This document shows, piece after piece, positions 8,288 through 15,595 of a stretch of 64,000 bases of DNA (positions are counted from its first letter, which is position 1; each line of letters starts with the position of its first letter). The translations under genes were made by a program, and so were the position numbers. The notes beneath the pieces were generated by a model, which was given only the letters and a program-made list of their open reading frames with translations, was not told the DNA's origin and did no database searches. The DNA comes from Streptacidiphilus jeojiense (GTDB taxonomy: Bacteria > Actinomycetota > Actinomycetes > Streptomycetales > Streptomycetaceae). The DNA lies in contig NZ_JOEH01000002.1 in the NCBI RefSeq assembly GCF_000719095.1, positions 248,001-312,000 of the forward strand. The letters run 5' to 3'.

Positions 8288-9274
8288 GTGGCAGCAACAG
8301 TCGCCACCAAGCCCGGCAAGGGCCGGCGCAAGACAGCGGAGGACGGCACCCGACCGGTGTCCGCCAAACTGAGTTGGCGGATCAGGCTCAGGCGTGACAA
8401 GTCCCTGATCCTGATGACCCTCCCGGCTGTGGTGCTGCTGCTGGTCTTCAACTACGCACCACTGTTCGGCCTGGTCACGGCGTTCCAGTACTACGACCCG
8501 CTGGTCGGTGTCTGGCACAGCAGCTGGGCCGGCCTGGACCAGTTCCGGATGCTGTTCCAGGACCCGCTGTTCTGGGGGGCGCTGCGCAACACGCTGTTCC
8601 TCAGCCTGGTCCAGCTGGTGCTGTTCTTCCCGATCCCGGTGGTGCTGGCGCTGCTGCTCAACACCGTGATGAACGAGCGGCTGCGTAACTTCGTGCAGTC
8701 GGTGGTCTACCTGCCGCACTTCTTCTCCTGGGTGCTGACCGTCACCATCTTCCAGCAGATGCTCGGCGGCGCCGGCGTGCTCAACCAGTTCCTGCGCCAG
8801 CACAACGTGGGCACCTGGGACTTCATGACCAACCCGCACACCTTCGCGCTGCTGATCACCTCCCAGGCGGTGTGGAAGGAGGCCGGCTGGGGGATCATCG
8901 TCTTCCTGGCGGCGCTGGCCGCCATCGACAACAACCTCTACGAGGCCTCGGCCGTGGACGGCGCCGGGCGCTGGCGCCGGATGTGGCACATCACCCTGCC
9001 GGGGCTGCGCGGAGTGATCGTGCTGATGCTGGTGCTGCGCCTGGGCAACGCGCTCACCGTCGGCTTCGAGCAGTTCCTGATCCAGCGCAACGCGGTCGGC
9101 CACAGCGCCGCCGACGTGCTGGACACCTTCTCCTTCTACTACGGCATCGCCACCAACAACTACAGCTACGGTGCGGCGGCCGGGCTCTTCAAGAGCGTGA
9201 TCTCACTGCTGCTGATCCTGGGTGCGAACAAGCTGGCGCACGCCTTCGGCGAGGACGGGTTGTACCGGAAATGA
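8288..9274 (+). CDS. Sugar ABC transporter permease (LplB-like)
   Basis: A 328-residue inner-membrane permease with six predicted helices, preceded by a basic cytoplasmic tail of about 35 residues. The coupling loop carries the EASAVDGAGRWRRMWHITLPG motif region of MalF-type permeases. The start is GTG 8288 with GGAGAGAGGAAG upstream. It overlaps the next permease by ATGA. It pairs with the following gene and the lipoprotein as an Lpl-type importer. No ATPase gene is present in the operon; in Streptomyces such importers usually share the ATPase MsiK encoded elsewhere. Confidence 0.94.
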   Translation: MAATVATKPGKGRRKTAEDGTRPVSAKLSWRIRLRRDKSLILMTLPAVVLLLVFNYAPLFGLVTAFQYYDPLVGVWHSSWAGLDQFRMLFQDPLFWGALRNTLFLSLVQLVLFFPIPVVLALLLNTVMNERLRNFVQSVVYLPHFFSWVLTVTIFQQMLGGAGVLNQFLRQHNVGTWDFMTNPHTFALLITSQAVWKEAGWGIIVFLAALAAIDNNLYEASAVDGAGRWRRMWHITLPGLRGVIVLMLVLRLGNALTVGFEQFLIQRNAVGHSAADVLDTFSFYYGIATNNYSYGAAAGLFKSVISLLLILGANKLAHAFGEDGLYRK

Positions 9275-10218
9275 GCATGGCGACGACACTGCGGCTGCGC
9301 CGCAACCCCGCTGCGGCGGCCCCCACCCGCGCCCCCTGGGAGGAACCGCCCACCGCGATCGGGCAGGCCGGCAAGGGCGTGGTCCTCACCGTGGTGATCG
9401 CGGCGGTGCTGGTGCCGCTCTGGGTGGTGGTGCTGACCAGCCTGTCCACCACCGGCGCCATCGGCCGGGCCGGCGGTCTGGTCATCTGGCCGGACGGGCT
9501 CACCCTGGACGCCTACCGGCAGATGCTGACCAACGACCAGGTCACCCGGGCGCTGGTGGTCAGCCTGCTGGTCACCCTGGTCGGCACGCTGGTCTCGATG
9601 GTGGTCTCGGTGCTCTGCGCCTACGGGCTGTCCCGGTCCCGGTCGATGGGCCACCGGATCATCCTGATGGTGCTGATCCTGACCATGTTCGTGAGCGGCG
9701 GGCTGATCCCCACCTATCTGGTGGTCACCGGCCTCGGCGGCTACGGCCAGTACTGGGCGCTGATCCTGCCCAGCGCGGTGTCGGTGTTCAACATCCTGGT
9801 GCTGCGCTCCTTCTACTCCAGCACCTCGGCCGAGCTGATCGACGCGGCCAAGATGGACGGGGCCGGCGACTGGCGCACGCTGTGGTCGGTGGTGCTGCCC
9901 ACCTCCAAGGCGGTCACCGCGGTGATCACCCTGTTCTACGCGGTCGGCTACTGGAACTCCTTCTTCAACGTGATGCTCTACATGCCGGTGGACAGCAGCA
10001 AGTGGCCGCTGCAGTACGTGCTGCTGGAGTACGTGCAGCAGGGGATGAACATGCCCGGTTCGGTCAACAACGGCTTCGGCACCGGCCACGCGCAGACCGC
10101 GCCGTTGTCGCTGCAGATGGCCGTGGTGGTGCTGACCCTGGTGCCGATCCTGATGGTCTACCCCTTCATGCAGAAGCACTTCAGGACCGGCGTGCTCACC
10201 GGCGCCGTCAAGGGCTGA
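9271..10218 (+). CDS. Sugar ABC transporter permease (LplC-like)
   Basis: A 315-residue permease of the MalG/LplC type, six helices, with the coupling motif IDAAKMDGAGDWRTLW and the C-terminal YPFMQKHF typical of the LplC/YtcP branch. The start is the ATG at 9271, which overlaps the previous stop (ATGA); the longer frame from 8872 is a shadow. The residues before the first helix are Pro/Ala-rich and basic. With the upstream lipoprotein and LplB-like permease it forms the import complex predicted to bring xyloglucan oligosaccharides to the cytosolic GH31, GH42 and GH3 enzymes. A strong hairpin follows 46 bases after the stop. Confidence 0.94.
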   Translation: MSMATTLRLRRNPAAAAPTRAPWEEPPTAIGQAGKGVVLTVVIAAVLVPLWVVVLTSLSTTGAIGRAGGLVIWPDGLTLDAYRQMLTNDQVTRALVVSLLVTLVGTLVSMVVSVLCAYGLSRSRSMGHRIILMVLILTMFVSGGLIPTYLVVTGLGGYGQYWALILPSAVSVFNILVLRSFYSSTSAELIDAAKMDGAGDWRTLWSVVLPTSKAVTAVITLFYAVGYWNSFFNVMLYMPVDSSKWPLQYVLLEYVQQGMNMPGSVNNGFGTGHAQTAPLSLQMAVVVLTLVPILMVYPFMQKHFRTGVLTGAVKG

Positions 10219-10264
10219 GGCCCGGATCCCGGAGCACGACCCCCCCGGAGCGCGACCCCGAGCC

Positions 10265-10311
10265 GGACCGGCCCCGCGTACCCCTCCCCAGCCGTACGAC
10301 GGGGCCGGTCC
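10265..10311 (+). terminator. Hairpin terminator of the import operon
   Basis: Arms GGACCGGCCCCG (10265-10276) and CGGGGCCGGTCC (10300-10311) with an inner GTAC/GTAC pairing. It separates the import operon from the LacI gene, which therefore probably has its own promoter in 10312-10395; I could not identify one securely. Confidence 0.7.
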
Positions 10312-10395
10312 CACCGCACCCGGCCACACACCTGACAACCAGTCACTACGCTGCAGGAACCACACGCACAGTACGACTCGAGGGAGAGCTCCACC

Positions 10396-11409
10396 ATGGT
10401 GACACTCGCCGAAGTGGCCAGACACGCAGGCGTCTCGTCGAGCACCGTGAGCTACGTCATCAGCGGCAAGCGCACGATCTCCGGGGCCACCCGGCAGCGG
10501 GTGGAACAGGCCATCAGCGAGCTCGGCTACCACCCCAACGCCGGGGCCCGGGCGCTCGCCGGAAAGCGCTCGCACATCATCGCCCTGGTGGTGCCGCTGC
10601 GCACCGACGTCTACGTCCCGATCATGATGGAGATCGCCATCTCGGTGACCATGGCGGCCCGCCAGTACGGCTACGACGTGCTGCTGATCACCAATGACGA
10701 GGGCCCGGAGGGGGTCCGCCGGGTCGCCGCCAGCGGCCTGGCCGACGGGGTGATCCTGATGGACGTGGAGCTGGAGGACGAGCGCATCCCGGTGCTGCGC
10801 GCGCTCAACACCCACGCCGCGCTGATCGGACTGCCGGAGGACTCCACCGGGCTGTCCTGCGTGGACCACGACTTCTTCGCGGCCGGCGCCAGCTGCGCCG
10901 ACCACCTGGCCGACCTGGGCCACCGCGACGTCGCCTTCATCGGCTACGGTTCGGCCGTCTACCAGCGGCACGCCGGCTACGCCGAACGCACCCTGGCCGG
11001 CTTCCGGGACCGGGCCGCCGCCCGCGGCCTGCGGATCCTGCACCGCCCCTGCGAGGGCACCTACGAGAGCACCGCCGGGGCCTTCTCCCGGATCCTCGCC
11101 GACCGACCGGCCACCACCGGGTTCGTGGTCCAGAACGAGGGCGCCATCGGCCCGCTGATGAGCCTGCTGCGCACCGCGGGGCGGATCGTCCCCGAGGACG
11201 CCTCGGTGGTCGCGCTGTGCCCGGAACCGCTGGCCGAGCAGTACTCGCCCAGGCTCACCGCCGTCACCGGGCCGGCCCAGGAGCTGGGTCGGCGCGCCGT
11301 CGACCTGCTGATGCAGCGGATCGACGGCAAGGAGCCCCAGGAGGTCACCCTGCTGACCCCGGTGCTCACCGTCAGGGAGAGCAGCGGCCCGGCGCCGCTG
11401 CACGTCTGA
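10396..11409 (+). CDS. LacI-family transcriptional regulator
   Basis: A 337-residue LacI/GalR regulator. The N-terminal helix-turn-helix is clear (TLAEVARHAGVSSSTVSYVISG, residues 3-24), followed by the hinge helix NAGARALAGK (about 50-59) and a periplasmic-binding-like sugar-sensing domain (about 65-330). The RBS GAGGGAG precedes ATG 10396. Sitting between the import operon and the GH31-GH42-GH74 genes, it is the best candidate to bind the GAAGCGCTTC-type operators at 6255 and 6487 and to release them on binding a xyloglucan-derived sugar. It could act as repressor or, as some LacI members do, as a dual regulator. Confidence 0.94.
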   Translation: MVTLAEVARHAGVSSSTVSYVISGKRTISGATRQRVEQAISELGYHPNAGARALAGKRSHIIALVVPLRTDVYVPIMMEIAISVTMAARQYGYDVLLITNDEGPEGVRRVAASGLADGVILMDVELEDERIPVLRALNTHAALIGLPEDSTGLSCVDHDFFAAGASCADHLADLGHRDVAFIGYGSAVYQRHAGYAERTLAGFRDRAAARGLRILHRPCEGTYESTAGAFSRILADRPATTGFVVQNEGAIGPLMSLLRTAGRIVPEDASVVALCPEPLAEQYSPRLTAVTGPAQELGRRAVDLLMQRIDGKEPQEVTLLTPVLTVRESSGPAPLHV

Positions 11410-11460
11410 CCCGTCGTCAATTCTCGTACCACCCACACCACGTATCGGAGAACCCAGCTC

Positions 11461-13494
11461 ATGTCGCAGCACTTCCACGACCTCGGCCACGCCCTGGAGT
11501 GGCGCGCCAAGGGAGAGACCCTGCGGGTCGAGGCCTGGGGACCGGACTCGGTACGGGTGCGGGCCACGCCCGGCGGCCCGCTGCTGGAGGACCTGCCCGG
11601 CGCGCTGCTGGAGTCGGCCCCGGCCGGCGCCAAGCCGGTGATCGAGTTCTCCGAGCACAGCGCCACCCTGGTCAACGGGGCCATCACGGTCCGGATCGAC
11701 GCCTTCACCGAGGGCAAGCTCACCCCGGAGCTCGGCGCCACCGCGGGCCAGCTGAGCTTCCTGCGGACCGAGGACGGCAGCGAGCTGCTGGCCGAGGAGC
11801 CGGCCCACTTCTGGTGGCCCGGCGCCCGCCTCTACACCGCCACCGGCAACGGCTACCACCGCATCGAGCAGCGCTTCCGGGCCCACACCGGGGAGAAGCT
11901 GTTCGGCCTGGGCCAGCACACCCACGGGATGCTGGACCAGAAGGGCGCGGTGATCGACCTGGTGCAGCGCAACGCCGAGGTCACCGTCCCGCTGCTGGTC
12001 TCCGACCGCGGCTACGGGCTGCTGTGGAACTCGCCCGCCATCGGCCGGGTCGAGCTCGCCGAGACCGGCACCCGCTGGGTCGCCGACAGCGCCCGCCAGA
12101 TCGACTACTGGGTGACGGTCGGTCAGCCGGCCGAGGTGCTGGGCCACTACGCCGACGCCACCGGGCACACCCCGGTGCTGCCCGAGTGGGCGGCTGGCTT
12201 CTGGCAGTGCAAGCTGCGCTACCGCACCCAGGAGGAACTGCTGGAGGTGGCCCGTGAGTACAAGCGCCGCGGGCTGCCGCTGGACGTCATCGTCTCCGAC
12301 TTCTTCCACTGGACCCACCTCGGCGAGTGGAAGTTCGACCCGGCCGAGTGGCCCGACCCGGCCGCCATGGTGCGCGAGCTGGACGAGCTCGGGGTGAAGC
12401 TGATGGTGTCGGTCTGGCCCTCGGTCAGCCCGGTCAGCGAGAACTACCACGCCATGCTGGACCAGGGGCTGTTCATCAACACCGAGTACGGCCCGGTCGC
12501 CCACGCCGACTGGCCCGACAAGGGCCTCGGCGCCTACTCGGCGCAGGTCGCCTTCTACGACGCCACCAACCCGGCCGGGCGCGCCTTCGTCTGGGACCGG
12601 ATCAGGAAGAACTACCTGGACCACGGCATCAAGGTGTTCTGGCTGGACGCCTGCGAGCCCGAGCTCAAGCCCAACTTCCAGGGGAACCTGCGCTATTCGG
12701 CCGGCCCCGGGCTGGAGGTCGGCAACCTCTACCCGCGCGAGAACGCCCGCATGATCCACGACGGGATGCTCGCGTCCGGGGAGACCGAGGTGGTCTCGCT
12801 GAACCGCTCCTCCTGGGCCGGCGCCCAGCGCTACGGCGCCGCGCTGTGGTCCGGCGACATCGGCACCGACTTCGCCTCGCTGCGCACCCAGATCAAGGCC
12901 GGCCTCAATGTCGCGCTCTCCGGCATCCCCTGGTGGACCACCGACATCGGCGGCTTCCACGGCGGCGACCCGGACGACCCGGCCTACCGCGAGGTGCTGG
13001 TGCGCTGGTTCCAGTACGGCGCCTTCTGCCCGCTGTTCCGGCTGCACGGCTTCCGCGGCGCCGAGCAGAAGCTCGAACCGGCGATGACCGGTCTGCCCAA
13101 CGAGGTCTGGTCGTACGGCGCGGAGGCGTACCCGATCCTGGCCTCCTACCTGCACCTGCGCGAGCGGCTGCGCCCCTACGTCATGGAGCAGATGCGGACC
13201 GCGGCGGAGACCGGCGTCCCGCCGATGCGCCCGCTGTTCCTGGAGTTCCCGGAGGACCCCGACGCCTGGACGGCGGACGACTCCTTCCTGCTCGGCCCGG
13301 ACCTGCTGGTCGCCCCGGTCACCGAGGCCGGTGCCCGCTCCCGCGAGGTCCACCTGCCGGCCGGCGCCGACTGGACCTGCGCCTGGACCGGGACCGGGTA
13401 CCGGGGCGGGGCGACGGTCACCGTCGACGCCCCGCTGGAGCGGATCCCGCTGTTCCTGCGGGACGGTGCGCGGCTGCCGATCGCGGAGGCCTGA
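11461..13494 (+). CDS. GH31 alpha-xylosidase (YicI-like), cytosolic
   Basis: A 677-residue GH31 enzyme without signal peptide. It has an N-terminal beta-sandwich (about 1-235), a TIM barrel (about 236-580) and C-terminal sandwich domains. The catalytic nucleophile is Asp396 in FWLDACEPE and the likely acid/base is Asp466 in WSGDIGTDF. The Cys/Glu-rich sequence after the nucleophile and the PLDVIVSDFFHW block match the YicI alpha-xylosidase branch rather than alpha-glucosidases. Such enzymes remove the non-reducing-end alpha-1,6-xylosyl unit from xyloglucan oligosaccharides. The next gene begins two bases after its stop, so both are on one mRNA. No operator was seen in the short 51-base gap from the LacI gene. 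Confidence 0.93.
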   Translation: MSQHFHDLGHALEWRAKGETLRVEAWGPDSVRVRATPGGPLLEDLPGALLESAPAGAKPVIEFSEHSATLVNGAITVRIDAFTEGKLTPELGATAGQLSFLRTEDGSELLAEEPAHFWWPGARLYTATGNGYHRIEQRFRAHTGEKLFGLGQHTHGMLDQKGAVIDLVQRNAEVTVPLLVSDRGYGLLWNSPAIGRVELAETGTRWVADSARQIDYWVTVGQPAEVLGHYADATGHTPVLPEWAAGFWQCKLRYRTQEELLEVAREYKRRGLPLDVIVSDFFHWTHLGEWKFDPAEWPDPAAMVRELDELGVKLMVSVWPSVSPVSENYHAMLDQGLFINTEYGPVAHADWPDKGLGAYSAQVAFYDATNPAGRAFVWDRIRKNYLDHGIKVFWLDACEPELKPNFQGNLRYSAGPGLEVGNLYPRENARMIHDGMLASGETEVVSLNRSSWAGAQRYGAALWSGDIGTDFASLRTQIKAGLNVALSGIPWWTTDIGGFHGGDPDDPAYREVLVRWFQYGAFCPLFRLHGFRGAEQKLEPAMTGLPNEVWSYGAEAYPILASYLHLRERLRPYVMEQMRTAAETGVPPMRPLFLEFPEDPDAWTADDSFLLGPDLLVAPVTEAGARSREVHLPAGADWTCAWTGTGYRGGATVTVDAPLERIPLFLRDGARLPIAEA

Positions 13495-13496
13495 CG

Positions 13497-15485
13497 ATGC
13501 GTCGGATCACCGAGCGCCTGGGCGGGCTGGCCTTCGGCGGCGACTACAACCCCGAGCAGTGGGACCAACAGGTCTGGAAGGAGGACGACCTGCTGATGCG
13601 TCAGGCCGGGGTCAACCTGGCCACGGTGGGCGTCTTCTCCTGGGCGCTGCTGGAACCCGAGCAGGGGCGCTTCGACTTCGGCTGGCTGGACGCCCACCTG
13701 GACCGGCTGCACGCCAACGGCGTCGCCGTGGACCTGGCCACCCCCACCGCCTCCCCGCCGCCGTGGTTCACCCTGGCGCACCCGGACGCCATGCCGGTCA
13801 CCGCCGACGGCACCCGGCTCACCCACGGCAGCCGAGACACCTACTGCCTGGCCGCCCCCGGCTACCGGCAGGCCGCCCGCGGGATCGCCGCCGCGCTCGC
13901 CCAGCGCTACGGCTCGCACCCGGCGGTGGCGATGTGGCACGTCCACAACGAGTACGCCACGGTCTGCCACTGCGACCACGCCGCCGCCGCCTTCCGGGAC
14001 TGGCTGCGGGCCAGGTACGGAACCCTGGAGGCGCTCAACGCGGCCTGGGGAACCGCCTTCTGGAGCCAGCACTACGGCACCTGGGAGCAGGTGCTGCCGC
14101 CGCGCGCCACCCAGTGGCACCACAACCCCGGGCAGACCCTGGACTACCGCCGGTTCTGGTCCGACGAGACCCTGGCCGCCTACCGGGAGCAGCGCGACGC
14201 CATCCGCGAGCACAGCGACCTGCCGGTGACCACCAATCTGATGCTGCCCGGCTACCAGGTCCTGGACCTGTGGAAGTTCGGCGCCGAGGTCGACTTCGTC
14301 GGCATCGACCACTACCCCGACGCCGCGGGCGTCGACGCCGCGGCCGACACCGCCTTCGGCGCCGACCGGGCCCGCTCCTTCGGCGGCGGCAAGCCCTGGC
14401 TGCTGATCGAGCAGGGCACCAACACGGTGTACAGCTCCAGTGGCACGCTGCCCAAGGAGCCCGGCGACATCCTGCGGCACTCGCTGGGCCACATCGGCCG
14501 GGGCTCGGAGGGCGCGCTGTTCTTCCAGTGGCGCCAGTCCAGGGCCGGCGCCGAGCTGTGGCACTCGGCCATCGTCCCGCACGCGGGGCCCGACACCCGG
14601 ATCTTCCGGGAGGCGGCGGCCACCGGCGCCGCCGTGGCCGGGCTGGGCGAACTGGCCGGCTCGCGGGTGCACGCGGACGTGGCCGTGCTGCACGACGCGG
14701 ACGTGTGGTGGGCGCTGGACAACCGCGGCCTGCCGCAGCTCGACTACCACGCCGCCCTGCGCCGGGCCCACCGCGCGCTCTGGGACGCCGGGGTGACCGT
14801 CGGCTTCGCCCACCCCGAACACGACCTGAGCGGCTACCGGCTGGTCGTCGCGCCCAGCCTGTACCTGCTCTCGGACGCCGGCGCGGCCTCGCTGCGGCGC
14901 TATGTCGAGGGCGGCGGAACGCTGCTGGTGCAGCACTTCAGCGGCGCCGTCGACGAGTTCCACCAGGCCAGGCTCGGCGGCTACCCCGGTTCGCTGCGGG
15001 AGGTGCTCGGCCTGCGGGTGGAGGAGTACCGGCCGCTGGCGGCAGGGGAGTTGCTCACTCTCTCCGACGGGACGTCGGCGGAGGGCTGGAGCGAGCTGCT
15101 GCGGGCCGAGGGGGCGGAGGTGCTGGCCGCCTACACCTCCGGGGTGATGGACCGTCAGCCCGCGCTGACCCGGCACCGGTTCGGCGCCGGGACCGGCTGG
15201 TACGCGTCCACCCGGCTGGACGACGCGGGGTACGCGGCGCTGATCGGACGGGTGCTGGCGCAGGCCGGGGTCGCCCCGGTGGTGGCCGGGCTGCCGACCG
15301 GCGTCGAGGCGGTGCGGAGGTCGTCGGTCGACGGCGGCTCGCGCAGCTGGCTGTTCCTGCTCAACCACGGCGACGAGCCGGTCCGGCTCGACGTCGCCGG
15401 CCACGACCTGCTCACGGCCACCGAGGTCGGTCCCGACGGACTGACCCTGCCGGCCCGCGGCGCGGCGGTACTGCGCCAGGGCTGA
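13497..15485 (+). CDS. GH42 beta-galactosidase, cytosolic
   Basis: A 662-residue GH42 enzyme; the ATG at 13497 has GGAGG inside the end of the GH31 gene and starts two bases after its stop. No signal peptide. The barrel (about 1-385) carries FGGDYNPEQW near the N-terminus, acid/base Glu152 in HVHNEYA and nucleophile Glu305 in LLIEQGTN. The Cys-containing CHCDH after the acid/base resembles the metal site of some GH42 enzymes. A Rossmann-like trimerisation domain and a small C-terminal domain follow. In this setting it would remove galactose from XLXG/XXLG-type oligosaccharides so that the alpha-xylosidase can proceed. The very long antisense frames across this gene are GC-bias shadows. Confidence 0.94.
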   Translation: MRRITERLGGLAFGGDYNPEQWDQQVWKEDDLLMRQAGVNLATVGVFSWALLEPEQGRFDFGWLDAHLDRLHANGVAVDLATPTASPPPWFTLAHPDAMPVTADGTRLTHGSRDTYCLAAPGYRQAARGIAAALAQRYGSHPAVAMWHVHNEYATVCHCDHAAAAFRDWLRARYGTLEALNAAWGTAFWSQHYGTWEQVLPPRATQWHHNPGQTLDYRRFWSDETLAAYREQRDAIREHSDLPVTTNLMLPGYQVLDLWKFGAEVDFVGIDHYPDAAGVDAAADTAFGADRARSFGGGKPWLLIEQGTNTVYSSSGTLPKEPGDILRHSLGHIGRGSEGALFFQWRQSRAGAELWHSAIVPHAGPDTRIFREAAATGAAVAGLGELAGSRVHADVAVLHDADVWWALDNRGLPQLDYHAALRRAHRALWDAGVTVGFAHPEHDLSGYRLVVAPSLYLLSDAGAASLRRYVEGGGTLLVQHFSGAVDEFHQARLGGYPGSLREVLGLRVEEYRPLAAGELLTLSDGTSAEGWSELLRAEGAEVLAAYTSGVMDRQPALTRHRFGAGTGWYASTRLDDAGYAALIGRVLAQAGVAPVVAGLPTGVEAVRRSSVDGGSRSWLFLLNHGDEPVRLDVAGHDLLTATEVGPDGLTLPARGAAVLRQG

Positions 15486-15500
15486 ACCCGCCCCGAGCGC

Positions 15501-15570
15501 CCTGCACTCCTTGGTCCTGCACGTCCTCTTCCTGCACTCCCTGGTCCTGCACGTCTGGTTCCGCACGTCT
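15501..15570 (+). repeat. 30-bp tandem direct repeat upstream of the GH74 gene
   Basis: Two copies of a 30-base unit beginning CCTGCACTCC(T/C)TGGTC (15501-15530 and 15531-15560), identical over the first 25 bases except one, then a partial third. It fills the gap between the GH42 stop and the RBS (GAGAAAGGAC) of the GH74 gene. Function unknown. Confidence 0.7.
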
Positions 15571-15595
15571 TCTCAGCGTCGAGAAAGGACAGTCC

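Noticed and set aside
9166..13353. 1395-residue minus-strand frame antisense to permease, LacI and GH31 genes
   Set aside because: No motifs; three well-supported genes lie opposite. Shadow of third-position GC.
15501..15570. CRISPR-like repeat
   Set aside because: Only two copies plus a fragment, tandem without spacers, and no cas genes nearby.
13331..15595. Upstream extension of the GH74 frame across the GH42 gene
   Set aside because: The signal peptide and RBS place the real start at 15596; the upstream part is low-complexity shadow.
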